Below are positions 39,870 through 52,496 of a DNA stretch of 64,000 bases, piece by piece. The position numbers were made by a program, and so were the translations under genes. Source of the DNA: Paracoccus albicereus (GTDB taxonomy: Bacteria; Pseudomonadota; Alphaproteobacteria; Rhodobacterales; Rhodobacteraceae); NCBI RefSeq assembly GCF_024359525.1, contig NZ_JAKZEU010000003.1:228700-292699 (forward strand), read 5' to 3'. The notes under the pieces were generated by a model that was given only the letters and a program-made list of their open reading frames with translations, ran no database searches and had not been told where the DNA came from. The number at the start of each line of letters is the position of its first letter. Position 1 is the stretch's first letter.

Positions 39870-40210
39870 AGGCGGAAATCGTCCTCGTTCGCGATTGGAC
39901 CGATCGCGAGCCATTCTGCGCGGGCGCGCGCGATCCGGGTGTCACCCCAGGTGCGGAACACGATTTCGAATCCCGATCCGGTCACACGATCAGCGATGAT
40001 GTCGGCGCGCTGGTTCGATGCCGACGCGAAGTCCCACATCGACATTGCGACATGGACGACAGGCGGGTTCTGAAAGGGTTCGTCGAAGGTGACGGCCTGC
40101 CTGACGACGCGCTGGCCATCACCGGTCCACATCTCTCCGCCGTCTTCGCACGCCGAGAAGAGCATGGCCGTTCCACGCGCGACGCCGACAGTCCCACTGG
40201 TGAATCGCAT
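39866..40210 (-). CDS. H-type lectin domain protein
   Basis: 114 residues, essentially one H-type lectin domain as in snail agglutinins and discoidins: QAVTFDEPFQNPPVVHVAMS, WDFASASNQRADIIADRVTG, FEIVFRTWGDTRIARARAEWL and AIGP. There is no signal peptide. These domains trimerise and bind GalNAc-like sugars in animals; in bacteria the role is unknown. The start at 40210 has only a weak GAGG site. It is convergent with the hydrolase and sits just beyond the atp operon terminator. Confidence 0.82.
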   Translation of the reverse strand: MRFTSGTVGVARGTAMLFSACEDGGEMWTGDGQRVVRQAVTFDEPFQNPPVVHVAMSMWDFASASNQRADIIADRVTGSGFEIVFRTWGDTRIARARAEWLAIGPIANEDDFRL

Positions 40211-40261
40211 CAAAGCGGATGACCTCGCCCTTCTTCATGCAGCACAAAGACTAGTCATGAA

Positions 40262-40288
40262 TGAAAACGCCCCGGTCAAGCCGGGGCG
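40262..40288 (-). terminator. Rho-independent terminator of the atp operon
   Basis: CGCCCCGG at 40268-40275 pairs with CCGGGGCG at 40281-40288; a TTTTCATT tail follows on the minus strand, about 40 bases after the atpC stop. Confidence 0.88.
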
Positions 40289-40327
40289 CTGGTCTTGGGA
40301 CCTGTAGAAAAGGTCAATTGCCGTGCA

Positions 40328-40774
40328 TCACGCGGGTGCGGAAGCCTGGTTGGGATCCAGCCCGATATGGGTGCCCATCGCTTCCATGTCGGCCAGCAGC
40401 TTGACGGCCGCTGCGACGATCTCTTCGCCGGTGTCGTGCTTCTCTTCGACAGCCTTCCGGCGACGATGCGCCTCGGCCATCATGTCGTTGAACACATCCT
40501 GCGTCATTTCATCGCGCGGATGCCCACGCTCTGCCAGCAGACTCACGGATTCGCCGTTGATTTCGGCAAAGCCGCCCGTCACCGCGAATTCGGTCTCGGT
40601 CCCGCCCTCATCGACGACGGTGACCATGCCCGGACGCAGCGTGACGATGACGGGCGCGTGGCCCGGCATCGCCGTCAGATCGCCATCGGTTCCGGGCAGG
40701 CGAACCTCACGCACCGGAACGGAGACAAGGCTCCGTTCGGGCGAGACGAGGTCGAACTGCATCACATCGGCCAT
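40328..40774 (-). CDS. atpC: ATP synthase F1 epsilon subunit
   Basis: 148 residues. The beta-sandwich starts MQFDLVSPERSLVSVPVREVRLPGTDGDLTAMPGHAPVI; the C-terminal helical hairpin is shortened and Ala/Lys-rich (MMAEAHRRRKAVEEKHDTG). Epsilon sits on the gamma shaft and regulates ATP hydrolysis. AAGGGGG precedes the ATG. It is the last gene of atpHAGDC, nine bases after atpD. Confidence 0.96.
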   Translation of the reverse strand: MADVMQFDLVSPERSLVSVPVREVRLPGTDGDLTAMPGHAPVIVTLRPGMVTVVDEGGTETEFAVTGGFAEINGESVSLLAERGHPRDEMTQDVFNDMMAEAHRRRKAVEEKHDTGEEIVAAAVKLLADMEAMGTHIGLDPNQASAPA

Positions 40775-40783
40775 GACGCCCCC

Positions 40784-43119
<2,336 letters not shown>

Positions 43120-43131
43120 CGCTCAGTCCTT

Positions 43132-44667
43132 TCAGGCGTAGGTCTTGGCATAGGCGTCGAGTGCCGCCTTCACCTTGTCCTCGGCATCACCCTTGATCTT
43201 GGGATCGTCCTTCGTCAGCCAGTCGAGCAGGTCACCCTGCTGGTTGCGCAGGTACTGCAGCAGACCGTCTTCCCACTTGCCGACCTCGGAAACCGGGATG
43301 CTGTCCAGGTAACCGTGGGTGCCCGCATAGATCACGCAGACGATTTCGGCGTTGGTCAGCGGCGAGTATTGCGGCTGCTTCATCAGTTCGGTCAGGCGCG
43401 CGCCACGGTTTAGCAGCTTCTGCGTCGCCGCGTCGAGGTCGGAGCCGAACTGCGCGAAGGCCGCCATCTCACGGTACTGCGCCAGCTCCAGCTTGACCGG
43501 GCCCGCGACGGATTTCATCGCGTTGGTCTGCGCGGACGAACCCACGCGCGACACGGACAGACCGGTGTTCACAGCCGGGCGGATGCCCTGGAAGAACAGG
43601 TCGGTTTCCAGGAAGATCTGGCCATCGGTGATCGAGATCACGTTGGTCGGGATATAGGCCGACACGTCGCCTGCCTGCGTTTCGATGATCGGCAGCGCGG
43701 TCAGCGAGCCCGAACCGTTGTTCTCATTCAGCTTGGCAGAACGCTCGAGCAAGCGGCTGTGCAGGTAGAACACGTCGCCCGGATAGGCTTCGCGGCCGGG
43801 CGGACGGCGCAGCAGCAGCGACATCTGACGATACGCGACGGCCTGTTTGGACAGGTCATCATAGATCATCAGCGCGTCCATGCCGTTGTCGCGGAAATAT
43901 TCGCCCATCGCGGTGGCCGAATAAGGCGCGAGATACTGCATCGGCGCGGGGTCCGAAGCGGTGGCCGCGACGATGGTCGTGTAAGCCATCGCGCCTGTTT
44001 CCTCGAGCTTCTTCACCAGCTGCGCCACGGTCGAGCGCTTCTGACCAACGGCGACGTAGATGCAGTGCAGCGTCTTCATGCCGTCGTCTTCACGGCCGTT
44101 GTAGTTCTTCTGGTTCAGGATCGTGTCGAGCGCGATCGCGGTCTTGCCGGTCTGGCGGTCGCCGATGATCAGTTCGCGCTGGCCGCGGCCAACGGGGATC
44201 ATGGCGTCGACCGACTTCAGGCCGGTCGCCATCGGCTCGTGGACCGACTTGCGCGGCATGATGCCCGGTGCCTTGCTGTCGGCGACGCGCATCTCGGCGC
44301 CTTCGATCGGGCCCTTGCCGTCGATCGGATTGCCCAGTGCATCGACAACGCGGCCCAGCAGGCCCTTGCCGGTCGGCACTTCCACGATGGCGTTGGTCCG
44401 CTTGACCGTGTCGCCTTCCTTGATGTCCTGGTCGGTCCCGAAGATCACGACGCCGACGTTGTCGGTTTCGAGGTTCAGAACCATCCCGCGCACGCCGCCC
44501 GGGAATTCCACCATCTCGCCGGCCTGGACCTTGTCCAGACCGTAGACGCGGGCGATGCCGTCACCCACCGACAGCACCTGGCCGACTTCGGCAACCTCGG
44601 CGTCCTGCCCGAAATTCTTGATCTGATCCTTGAGGATCGCCGAAATCTCGGCAGCCTGGATTCCCAT
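43132..44667 (-). CDS. atpA: ATP synthase F1 alpha subunit
   Basis: 511 residues. The non-catalytic nucleotide-binding subunit: P-loop [17 protein letters not shown], the arginine-finger region [18 protein letters not shown] [17 protein letters not shown], and [20 protein letters not shown]. The N-terminus [18 protein letters not shown] is standard. Its ATG shares a base with the atpH stop (TAATG). Typical length. Confidence 0.98.
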   Translation of the reverse strand: MGIQAAEISAILKDQIKNFGQDAEVAEVGQVLSVGDGIARVYGLDKVQAGEMVEFPGGVRGMVLNLETDNVGVVIFGTDQDIKEGDTVKRTNAIVEVPTGKGLLGRVVDALGNPIDGKGPIEGAEMRVADSKAPGIMPRKSVHEPMATGLKSVDAMIPVGRGQRELIIGDRQTGKTAIALDTILNQKNYNGREDDGMKTLHCIYVAVGQKRSTVAQLVKKLEETGAMAYTTIVAATASDPAPMQYLAPYSATAMGEYFRDNGMDALMIYDDLSKQAVAYRQMSLLLRRPPGREAYPGDVFYLHSRLLERSAKLNENNGSGSLTALPIIETQAGDVSAYIPTNVISITDGQIFLETDLFFQGIRPAVNTGLSVSRVGSSAQTNAMKSVAGPVKLELAQYREMAAFAQFGSDLDAATQKLLNRGARLTELMKQPQYSPLTNAEIVCVIYAGTHGYLDSIPVSEVGKWEDGLLQYLRNQQGDLLDWLTKDDPKIKGDAEDKVKAALDAYAKTYA

Positions 44668-45227
44668 TATCCGACCTCTTTCATGGTATTCTGAAGGGAA
44701 GCGAGCTTCGAGCGGACCGACGAGTCGATCATCTGCGAGCCCAGCTTGACGATCATGCCGCCGATGAGACCCTCATCGACGCGTGTGTTCAGCTTGATTT
44801 TCTTGCCCGACTTTTCGGACAGCGTATCGGCGAGGCGCTTCTGCTGCGCGTCGTCCAGCGCAACCGCGCTGGTGACGTCGGCCGTCATTTCGCCACGCTC
44901 GTTCGCGATCAGGTCCTGCAGGCGGGCGACCAGTTGCGGCAGCACGAAAAGGCGCCTGTTCTGTGCCATCAGCCGCAGCGTGTTCCCGAGGATCGGGCCA
45001 AGGTCCATCTTGTCGGCCAGCGCGCCGATGGCACGGCCCTGTTCGGCACGGCTGATCCGGGGTGATGCGATCATCTCGCGCAGGTCCGAGCTGTTCTTGA
45101 GCGCGGCATCGAGGTCTGCGACCTGGTTCGCGATCGTGTCCACACCGCCCTGCTCGCGGGCAAGGTCGAAGACGGCCTGAGCGTAACGCCCTGCGATGCT
45201 TTGGGAAATCGAACCGGAATTGGCCAC
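44667..45227 (-). CDS. atpH: ATP synthase F1 delta subunit
   Basis: 186 residues, GTG start preceded by AAAGGAC. It joins the top of F1 to the b stator. The N-terminal helical bundle ([17 protein letters not shown]) and C-terminal [23 protein letters not shown] strand-helix are typical. First gene of the operon; the F0 genes (atpBEF) are not here, as is normal in Rhodobacterales, where they form a separate cluster. Confidence 0.96.
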   Translation of the reverse strand: MANSGSISQSIAGRYAQAVFDLAREQGGVDTIANQVADLDAALKNSSDLREMIASPRISRAEQGRAIGALADKMDLGPILGNTLRLMAQNRRLFVLPQLVARLQDLIANERGEMTADVTSAVALDDAQQKRLADTLSEKSGKKIKLNTRVDEGLIGGMIVKLGSQMIDSSVRSKLASLQNTMKEVG

Positions 45228-45339
45228 AATCGTCCTTTCATCTTAGCCCAGCACCCTGCAGCGAGGCCGGCTGTTGCCGGTCTGGGCAGGGGCTTCAGGT
45301 CAGGGGGGTGGCGATGGGCCTCCCCGAAATCTCGCGGCG

Positions 45340-45368
45340 TCTATAGCGGTTGATTCCCGGCCCTGCAA
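45340..45368 (-). promoter_or_regulatory. Promoter of atpHAGDC
   Basis: On the minus strand: TTGCAG, 17-base spacer, TATAGA. Start of transcription would fall about 106 bases before atpH, inside the 194-base gap after murB. Confidence 0.65.
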
Positions 45369-45421
45369 CCGCCTTGCGGCGGCGAATGGCGGGGTTCACG
45401 ACCTTTGGTCGAGCGCCGCGA

Positions 45422-46360
45422 TCAGGACTGCCCCTCGGGGGCCGGATCGCCGATGCGGATGACCTCCCATCGCAGATCGTGACCGCTGTCTTCGCGCACG
45501 CGCCGGCGCACCAACTCGCCCAGAGCCTCGAGGTCCGCGGCGGTCGCGGCACCGGTATTCAGCAGGAAATTCGGATGCTTTTCAGACATCTGCGCCCCGC
45601 CCCAGCTTGCGCCGCGCAAGCCGGCCGCGTCGATCACCGACCACGCTTTCAGCTCGTGCGTGTCGGTGGCGTCGCCGGTGCTGGAATAGCCCGCCGGGTT
45701 GCGGAAGGTCGAGCCGGCGCTGCGTTCACGGGTCGGCTGGCTGGCGTCGCGGCGGGCGATCTGATCCTCCATCCGGGCATGCAGCGCCTCGGGCTCGCCG
45801 GGTGTCGCGCGGAAGCGCGCGCCGGTCAGGACCCAGCCGTCGGGCAGGTCGGACTGGCGATAGGCAAGGTTCAGATCGGCGGCGTCCAGCGTGACGATGC
45901 GGCCGTCGCGGGTGACGGCGCGGGCGTCGATCAGGTGATCGGCGACGTAGGTGCCGTAGCAGCCTGCATTCATCCGCACGGCCCCGCCGATGCTGCCGGG
46001 GATGGTGCGCAGAAAGGTCAGGTCGAGCCCCGCATCCGCCGCGCGCCGGGCCACATGCGCATCCAGCGAGGCCGCCCCGGCGGTCACGATTTCACCTTCG
46101 ATTTCAATGGTGTTGAAGGCGCGGCCCAGCCGGATCACGACACCGCGGATGCCGCCGTCGCGCACGATCAGGTTGGAGCCCACGCCCATCGGGAAGACCG
46201 GCACGGACGGATCGAGCGCGCCCAGGAATTCGGCCAGATCGTCTTCGTCCGCGGGCTGGAACAGCCAGTCGGCGGGGCCGCCGACGCGAAGCCAGGTCAA
46301 GCCGTCCAGGGATCGGTCGGGGGTGAGCGTGCCGCGCACCTCGGGAAGCGTGATGGTCAT
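45422..46360 (-). CDS. murB: UDP-N-acetylenolpyruvoylglucosamine reductase
   Basis: 312 residues. It reduces enolpyruvyl-UDP-GlcNAc to UDP-MurNAc with NADPH and FAD. FAD-binding parts are [12 protein letters not shown] and [20 protein letters not shown]; the [15 protein letters not shown] and [14 protein letters not shown] segments carry the catalytic serine, and [13 protein letters not shown] is near the end. Last dcw gene on this side; the atp promoter follows 54 bases past its stop. Its upstream region carries the GTACAC repeats. Confidence 0.96.
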   Translation of the reverse strand: MTITLPEVRGTLTPDRSLDGLTWLRVGGPADWLFQPADEDDLAEFLGALDPSVPVFPMGVGSNLIVRDGGIRGVVIRLGRAFNTIEIEGEIVTAGAASLDAHVARRAADAGLDLTFLRTIPGSIGGAVRMNAGCYGTYVADHLIDARAVTRDGRIVTLDAADLNLAYRQSDLPDGWVLTGARFRATPGEPEALHARMEDQIARRDASQPTRERSAGSTFRNPAGYSSTGDATDTHELKAWSVIDAAGLRGASWGGAQMSEKHPNFLLNTGAATAADLEALGELVRRRVREDSGHDLRWEVIRIGDPAPEGQS

Positions 46361-46510
46361 GGCTTGCTGGTAGTCAGGCTGTGGCGAGGCGTCAACTGAG
46401 GCGGTTTATTTCACCCGTTGCGCGATGCTCCGCGCGTTGCTTGCCGCAACAGCCAGCGCACGCTGCCCGATTGACAGCCAGCATTTGCTGCGTTTCAGGC
46501 CGCACAGCCC

Positions 46511-46549
46511 GTACACCGGGCGTACACAGCCTGTACACAATCTGTACAC
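46511..46549. repeat. Four GTACAC iterons at 11-base spacing
   Basis: GTACAC occurs at 46511, 46522, 46533 and 46544, each exactly 11 bases apart, so all four face the same side of the helix. The last two are extended to TGTACACA. They lie 151-189 bases upstream of murB in the 241-base gap before the DUF2484 gene, which otherwise shows no gene. A regulator-binding array is likely; I do not recognise the regulator. Confidence 0.75.
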
Positions 46550-46601
46550 AGCTTGCGGTGTTGCGTGGTCAATCGGCGATGTGACGCAGGGTCACGAAGG
46601 G

Positions 46602-46868
46602 TTATTCCGCCGGTTCGACGTGCCGGTCCCGGACCGAGGCGCGGTCCTGGGACGGGCGGCGCCACAGCGCCAGCGCGCCGAGCGCGAAGGCCAGCACGCC
46701 GATACCCGGCCCCCATTTCAGCGTAAGCCAGCCCAGCAGCGGCACGCCGGCCACGACCAGCAGCCACCACGCGGCGCTGCGGTGGCGCGGCCCGAACAGC
46801 GGCATCAGCGCGGCAAGCAGCGCCCAGAGCGCGACGATCGCGCCCGAGGCGGCAAGCTGGCCACTCAC
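46602..46868 (-). CDS. DUF2484 small membrane protein
   Basis: 88 residues, GTG start overlapping the murC stop (GTGA). Three hydrophobic segments ([48 protein letters not shown]) and a charged tail. DUF2484 proteins occupy this place between murC and murB in Rhodobacterales; function unknown but the conserved position suggests an envelope role. Confidence 0.85.
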   Translation of the reverse strand: MSGQLAASGAIVALWALLAALMPLFGPRHRSAAWWLLVVAGVPLLGWLTLKWGPGIGVLAFALGALALWRRPSQDRASVRDRHVEPAE

Positions 46869-48292
46869 GCCGCGCGTCCTTGCAGGCGTTCGGGCAGGTT
46901 GTTGGCCCAGGTGCTGATGGTGCCGGCGCCGAGGCAGACGACCATGTCGCCGGGACGGGCCTGTTCCTTGACCAGACGGGCCAGATCGTCCTCGTCCACC
47001 ACGGCGCGGGCGTGGCGATGGCCGTGGGCGATGAGGCCCGCGACCAGATCGTCGCGCGAGGCGCCGGGGATCGGGTCCTCGCCCGCCGCGTAGATGTCGG
47101 CGATGCCGACGACATCGGCCTCGTTGAAGCAGGTGCAGAAATCGTCGAAGAGATTCGACAGACGCGAATAGCGATGCGGCTGGTGGACCGCGATCACGCG
47201 ACCCTTGGTGGCCTGCCGCGCGGCTTTCAGCACCGCCGCAATCTCGACCGGGTGATGGCCGTAATCGTCGATGATGGTGACCCCGTTCACCTCGCCCACG
47301 CGGGTGAAGCGGCGGCCGACGCCACCGAAATTCGCCAGCGCCTGCCGGATCTCGGACCGTTTCATGCCCAGATGGCGGGCCACGGCGACGGCAGCCAGCG
47401 CGTTGCTGACATTGTGATCGCCGGGCATCGGCAGGGTGCAATCCTCGATCACCGGGGTCTCGCCGTCGTTCAGCATGGCCTCGCCCTGCAGGGCCACGTC
47501 GAAATGCGCGACACCGTTGTCATAGCGCAGGTTCACCGCGCGGACGTCCGCCTGCGCGTTGAAGCCGAAGGTGACCACGCGGCGGTCGGTCAGACGACCG
47601 ACCAGCGCCTGCACCTCGGCATGGTCGGTGCAGCAGACCGCGAGGCCGTAGAACGGGATGCCCGAGACGAAGTCGTAGAAGCCCTTGCGCAGCGCGTCGA
47701 AGCTGCCCCAGTGCTCCATGTGTTCGGGGTCGATGTTCGTCACGATCGCGATGGTCGCGGGCAGGCGGTTGAAGCTGCCGTCGGATTCGTCGGCCTCGAC
47801 CACCATCCATTCGCCTGCACCGGCGCGCGCGTTGCTGCCATAGGCGTGGATCACCCCGCCATTGATGACGGTCGGGTCCAGCCCGCCCGCGTCCAGCAGC
47901 GTCGCCACCATCGTCGTCGTGGTGGTCTTGCCGTGGGTGCCGGCGACGGCGACGTTCGAGCGCATCCGCATCAGTTCGGCCAGCATCTCGGCCCGGCGGA
48001 CGACCGGCAGGCCGCGACGCCGCGCCTCTTCCAGTTCCGGGTTGCCCTTCTTGATCGCGGTCGAGATGACGACGACGCCGGCTTCGCCGATGTTCTTCGC
48101 GCTTTGGCCTTCGAACACGGTCGCACCCAGCTTTTCCAGCCGGTCGGTGATCTTCGAGCGCTTCGCGTCCGAGCCCTGGACCTGATAGCCCAGCGTCATC
48201 AGCACCTCGGCGATGCCCGACATGCCGATACCCCCGATGCCGATGAAATGGATCGGGCCAAGCTCGCCCGGCAATTTGGTGGCAGCGTTCAT
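46865..48292 (-). CDS. murC: UDP-N-acetylmuramate--L-alanine ligase
   Basis: 475 residues. It adds L-Ala to UDP-MurNAc. N-terminal Rossmann domain [21 protein letters not shown] loop [18 protein letters not shown]; central [16 protein letters not shown] and C-terminal [28 protein letters not shown] and [12 protein letters not shown] [16 protein letters not shown]. Overlaps murG by four bases upstream. Confidence 0.98.
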   Translation of the reverse strand: MNAATKLPGELGPIHFIGIGGIGMSGIAEVLMTLGYQVQGSDAKRSKITDRLEKLGATVFEGQSAKNIGEAGVVVISTAIKKGNPELEEARRRGLPVVRRAEMLAELMRMRSNVAVAGTHGKTTTTTMVATLLDAGGLDPTVINGGVIHAYGSNARAGAGEWMVVEADESDGSFNRLPATIAIVTNIDPEHMEHWGSFDALRKGFYDFVSGIPFYGLAVCCTDHAEVQALVGRLTDRRVVTFGFNAQADVRAVNLRYDNGVAHFDVALQGEAMLNDGETPVIEDCTLPMPGDHNVSNALAAVAVARHLGMKRSEIRQALANFGGVGRRFTRVGEVNGVTIIDDYGHHPVEIAAVLKAARQATKGRVIAVHQPHRYSRLSNLFDDFCTCFNEADVVGIADIYAAGEDPIPGASRDDLVAGLIAHGHRHARAVVDEDDLARLVKEQARPGDMVVCLGAGTISTWANNLPERLQGRAA

Positions 48293-49374
48293 GCGGCAAT
48301 CTCCGTCACAAGATCGTAGAGGCGTTGCGCGGCGTCGGGACGGCCCATCGCCAGCGCGGCGGCGGCCATGCCGGAGGCACGGGCGGGGTCTGAGAGGATC
48401 GCGTGCATGTCGCGCGCAAGGCTTTCGGGGTCAAGCACCGATTCGGGAAGCATCAGCGCAGCCCCTGCATCGGCAAGGGGCCGCGCATTGGCGGTCTGGT
48501 GATCCTGCGCTGCCGAGGCGAGCGGCACCAGCAGCGCCGGGCGACCGATCACGGTCAGGTCGGCGATGGTGGACGCGCCCGAGCGGGCCACGACCAGCTG
48601 CGCCTCGGCAAAGCGCGCGGGCACGTCGTCGAAGAAGGGGCGCACGTCGGCGGTCACGCCGGCCTTCTCATAGGCCGCGACGACGCGGTCGTGGTCTTCT
48701 CGCCGCGCCTGATGGGCGATGCGCAAGCGCGGACGCAGATCCGCGGGCAGCGCGGCAATGGCCGCGGGGACCACGTCCGACAGAACGCGCGCGCCCTGGC
48801 TGCCGCCGATGATCACGACCCGGGCGGGGCCGCCGTTGACCGGCGTGTATGGCGTGGCGGCGCAGTCGCGGATCGCGGCGCGGACGGGGTTGCCGGTATG
48901 CGTGCCCTCGACCCCCTCGGGCAGATCGGTGGGCCAGGTTCCGCAGGCCACGCGCTGGACCCTTCGGGCGAACATCGCGTTGACGCGGCCCATCACGCCG
49001 TTCTGTTCGTGGATCATCCGCGGAATGCCCATGCTGAGCGCGGCGGCGAGTGCCGGGATCGAAGGATAGCCGCCGAATCCCACGACGATGTCGGGACGCT
49101 CGCGGTGGAAAGCGCGGCGTGCTGCAAGGATGCCGGCGGCGATGGTGAAGGGCGCGGTCAGCTTGCCGCGCAGGCCGCCCCGCGCGGTCGTCGCGGAACG
49201 GACGATCTGGCGGGTCACGGCAGGCGGAAAGCCGTCGGCATAGCGCGCGCCGCGGTCATCGGTGGACAACGTCACCGTCCAGCCGCGATCCAGCAGCACC
49301 TCTGCCAGGGCCTGGGCGGGAAACATGTGGCCTCCGGTCCCCCCGGCGGCGATCAGCGCGCGTTTTCCGGACAT
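48289..49374 (-). CDS. murG: UDP-GlcNAc transferase making lipid II
   Basis: 361 residues of a GT-B glycosyltransferase. It adds GlcNAc to lipid I on the inner face of the membrane. Motifs: [67 protein letters not shown] and [24 protein letters not shown]. The ATG shares a base with the ftsW stop. Standard length. Confidence 0.98.
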   Translation of the reverse strand: MSGKRALIAAGGTGGHMFPAQALAEVLLDRGWTVTLSTDDRGARYADGFPPAVTRQIVRSATTARGGLRGKLTAPFTIAAGILAARRAFHRERPDIVVGFGGYPSIPALAAALSMGIPRMIHEQNGVMGRVNAMFARRVQRVACGTWPTDLPEGVEGTHTGNPVRAAIRDCAATPYTPVNGGPARVVIIGGSQGARVLSDVVPAAIAALPADLRPRLRIAHQARREDHDRVVAAYEKAGVTADVRPFFDDVPARFAEAQLVVARSGASTIADLTVIGRPALLVPLASAAQDHQTANARPLADAGAALMLPESVLDPESLARDMHAILSDPARASGMAAAALAMGRPDAAQRLYDLVTEIAA

Positions 49375-50537
49375 CAGCGTGCGCGTCCCAGCAGATCGGC
49401 CATCGCGCCCTGCGGGCGTCGGCGGGTCAGCGCCAGAAGCATCCCCATCGCGATCCCCGAAGCGATCACGGACGAGCCGCCGTAGCTGACGAAGGGCAGC
49501 GTCATGCCCTTGGCGGGCAAGAGCCGCACGGCGACGCCCATGTTGATCAGCGCCTGCACGCCGAAGGCGCAGGCAAGGCCGCTGCCCGCGATCCGCGCGA
49601 AGGGATCGCGTTCACCCCGCAGCCGCGAGAGCGAGCGCACGACGATGGTGCAGTAAAGCGCGATGATCGCCAGCACCATGATGGTGCCGTATTCCTCGGC
49701 CGCGACGGCGATGATGAAGTCGGTATGGGCATCGGGCAGCGACCATTTCACTGTGCCCTCGCCCACGCCCACGCCGAAGAAGCCGCCCTCCTGGATGGCG
49801 TTGGTGGCATAACCGATCTGGGTGCGGGGATCGATCTCGGGGTTCAGGAAGCCGTCGATGCGGCGTGCGAAGTGGTCGGACGCGCCATAGGCGAACACAC
49901 CGCCGGTCACGGTCAGTGCCAGCACGATCAGCAAGAGGATCATCGGCGCGCCCGCGACGAAATACATCACGCACCACGAGAACAGGACCAGCGAGGCCTG
50001 TCCGAAATCGGGCTGCAGCGCCAGCAGGACGACGATGGTCGCAGCGGCGACGAAGGAATAGGCCTTGCCGGGCGGGCCGCCGACCTCCTGGCTGGCGGCC
50101 ATGAACCAGGCGGCCAGCGCGACGAAGCCGGGTTTGAGGAATTCGGACGGCTGGACCGACAGGCCGCCGACCGACAGCCAGCGGACCGCGCCCTTGCCGA
50201 AATCGGTTCCGATGACCGGCAGCGCGAGAATCGCGATGAACGCGCCAAGAAAGCCCAGCACGCCAAGCCGGCGCACCTGCTTGGGCGACAGCATAGACAC
50301 GATGACCATCACGCCCAGCGCGACAGAGCCGAACACGGCCTGACGGGTGACATAATAGAAGCGCGGCAGGTTGTTCTTTTCCGCCAGCGGGACCGAGGCG
50401 GCGAGGCCCAGCAGCAGGCCGATCGCGAACAGGCCCAGCACGCAGGCCAAGGACCATTTGTCCACGGTCCGCCACCAGCGTGGAAGAATCGGGTCGCCCG
50501 CCCGCACGGGCGTGGCGCCAAAGACCATCTCGGTCAT
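49374..50537 (-). CDS. ftsW: Septal peptidoglycan polymerase FtsW (SEDS family)
   Basis: 387 residues with about ten spans. SEDS-family glycosyltransferase that builds septal glycan strands with FtsI. Signature stretches: [40 protein letters not shown], and the C-terminal [22 protein letters not shown]. It lies between murD (102-base gap without gene) and murG, in the usual dcw order. Confidence 0.97.
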   Translation of the reverse strand: MTEMVFGATPVRAGDPILPRWWRTVDKWSLACVLGLFAIGLLLGLAASVPLAEKNNLPRFYYVTRQAVFGSVALGVMVIVSMLSPKQVRRLGVLGFLGAFIAILALPVIGTDFGKGAVRWLSVGGLSVQPSEFLKPGFVALAAWFMAASQEVGGPPGKAYSFVAAATIVVLLALQPDFGQASLVLFSWCVMYFVAGAPMILLLIVLALTVTGGVFAYGASDHFARRIDGFLNPEIDPRTQIGYATNAIQEGGFFGVGVGEGTVKWSLPDAHTDFIIAVAAEEYGTIMVLAIIALYCTIVVRSLSRLRGERDPFARIAGSGLACAFGVQALINMGVAVRLLPAKGMTLPFVSYGGSSVIASGIAMGMLLALTRRRPQGAMADLLGRAR

Positions 50538-50639
50538 GAAAGAACCGCCGTCACTGCCTCGAAATTGCCCGGTTTGCCCGGGTCGTGGGGGCGATGATAG
50601 CGCGAAAGATCACTCTGCGCTACAGCGGATTGGCGCGGC

Positions 50640-52055
50640 TCACGCGGACGGCAACCCGCGCTCCATCGCGCGGACAAGGTCGGTGAAATGCTCGCCGCGC
50701 TTCTCGAAATTCGGGTATTGATCGAAGCTGGCGGCCGCGGGGGCGAGCAGCACCGTCTCGCCCGGCTGCGCCTCGGACGCGGCATTGGCAACCGCCTGGT
50801 CCATCGTCTCGGCGATCTCGTAGGGCGTGTCGCCCAGTTCCAACGCGAAGTCGCGGGCGGAATGGCCGATCAGATAGGCCTTGGTGACGCGCGACAGATG
50901 CGGGCGCAGATCGGCAATGCCGCCGTCCTTGCCCAGACCGCCGGCGATCCAGCGGATCCGGTCGAACGCCTGCAGCGCCTTCGATGCCGCATCGACATTG
51001 GTGGCCTTGCTGTCGTTGACGTAGCGGACGCCGCCGATCTCGGCCACGAGCTGGCTGCGGTGCGGCAGGCCTGCAAAGGTGTGGAACGCAGCCTCGATCT
51101 CTCTCGGCGCAAGGCCGATGGCGCGGCAGGCGGCCCAGGCGGCGCAGGCATTCTGGTGATTGTGCGCGCCGGGAAGGCCCGCGATCCCGCGCAGATCGAC
51201 CGAGGCCGCCTGCCGCCCCTTGCGGTATTCGGCGAGATAGCCCTTGCGGGTGAAGACCGACCAACCCGGTCCGTCGAGCTTCTGCCCCGAGGACACGCGG
51301 ATCACCCGGTCGTCCGACGGCGCCATCGCCAGTTGGTTGGCGATATAGAGCCCCTCGATCTCATCAACCCCGATCACCGCCCGGTCGGGGCCGCCTTCCG
51401 CGAACAACCGCCGCTTCGCCGCGAAATAGCCGCCATAGCCGCCGTGCCGGTCCAGATGGTCGGGGGTCAGGTTGGTGAAGACCGCGACATCGGGCGTCAG
51501 CGCGCGGGCCAGATCGGTCTGGTATGAGGACAGTTCCAGGACCACGACCTCGCCATCCTCGGCCGGTTCCAGCGACAGGACCCCGGTCCCGATATTGCCG
51601 CCCATCTGCGTCGGCCTGCCGGATTCGGCAAGGATGTGGTGGATCAGTGCGGTGGTGGTGGATTTGCCATTCGAACCGGTGACCGCGATCACCTTGGGGA
51701 TGCGGTCGAAACGGTGCCAGTCCTCTGTCGCGAAGCTGCGGAAGAACAGCCCGATATCGTTGTCCACCGGGATGCCGAGACGCAAGGCGCGTTCGATCAC
51801 CGGATGGGGTTTGGGATAAAGGTGCGGGATACCGGGCGAGGTGATCAGCGTCGAGATGCCGGTCCAGTTCGCATCGCGGGTCAGATCGACGATCTCCCAC
51901 CCTTCGGCCTCGGCCTGCTGGCGCGTGTCGGCGCCGTCATCCCAGGCGATCACCCGCGCCCCGCCGGCCTTCAAGGCCGCGGCGGTCGCCCGGCCCGAGC
52001 GGCCGAAGCCGAGAACGGCGATGGTCTGGTCTTCGACGTCGGTGGCGGGGATCAT
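50640..52055 (-). CDS. murD: UDP-N-acetylmuramoylalanine--D-glutamate ligase
   Basis: 471 residues. It adds D-Glu to the stem peptide. [20 protein letters not shown] at the N-terminus, ATP loop [41 protein letters not shown] and C-terminal [17 protein letters not shown]. The start at 52055 follows AAGGAGG; a frame extending to 52118 is not supported. It follows the VOC gene by 86 bases. Confidence 0.97.
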   Translation of the reverse strand: MIPATDVEDQTIAVLGFGRSGRATAAALKAGGARVIAWDDGADTRQQAEAEGWEIVDLTRDANWTGISTLITSPGIPHLYPKPHPVIERALRLGIPVDNDIGLFFRSFATEDWHRFDRIPKVIAVTGSNGKSTTTALIHHILAESGRPTQMGGNIGTGVLSLEPAEDGEVVVLELSSYQTDLARALTPDVAVFTNLTPDHLDRHGGYGGYFAAKRRLFAEGGPDRAVIGVDEIEGLYIANQLAMAPSDDRVIRVSSGQKLDGPGWSVFTRKGYLAEYRKGRQAASVDLRGIAGLPGAHNHQNACAAWAACRAIGLAPREIEAAFHTFAGLPHRSQLVAEIGGVRYVNDSKATNVDAASKALQAFDRIRWIAGGLGKDGGIADLRPHLSRVTKAYLIGHSARDFALELGDTPYEIAETMDQAVANAASEAQPGETVLLAPAAASFDQYPNFEKRGEHFTDLVRAMERGLPSA

Positions 52056-52141
52056 GGCGGCCTCCTTGCGGCGCGGTCGGACCGGGGCTGTCTGCCCCGG
52101 ACCCCGAGGATATTTCAATAAAGGAGAAGCCGTGCAATCCG

Positions 52142-52492
52142 TCAGGCACCGAGGCAGCGGATCAGGCTTCCGTCAAGGTCGATCAAGGCAACCATGCGCA
52201 GATCGTCGGTGATCCGGTAAGGCTCTGCGTCCAGCCGAGGGATACCGGATGTGGGCAGGCCGAGACGTTTCAGTTCCGCGTGCAGCCCGTCCAGGTCATC
52301 CGTGCGGATGCAGGCGCTGAACCAGCTTTGCGCGGGATCGAGATCGGGATGCGGGAAGAATTCGACGATCGCCTCGTCACGATCGAGGATCATCCAGCCG
52401 TCGTCGCGCCAGCGTCGCTTGAAGCCCAAACGACCATAGAAAGCCTCGGTCGCGTCGAAGTCCCGGCTGGGCAGGTTCGCCGTGACGATCAC
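52142..52492 (-). CDS. VOC-family (glyoxalase/bleomycin-resistance fold) protein
   Basis: 116 residues, one VOC unit of paired beta-alpha-beta-beta-beta modules: [62 protein letters not shown] and [20 protein letters not shown]. It resembles bleomycin-resistance-type binding proteins; the metal ligands are not clear. It starts four bases after mraY and is placed inside the dcw cluster. Confidence 0.85.
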   Translation of the reverse strand: MIVTANLPSRDFDATEAFYGRLGFKRRWRDDGWMILDRDEAIVEFFPHPDLDPAQSWFSACIRTDDLDGLHAELKRLGLPTSGIPRLDAEPYRITDDLRMVALIDLDGSLIRCLGA

Positions 52493-52496
52493 GAGG

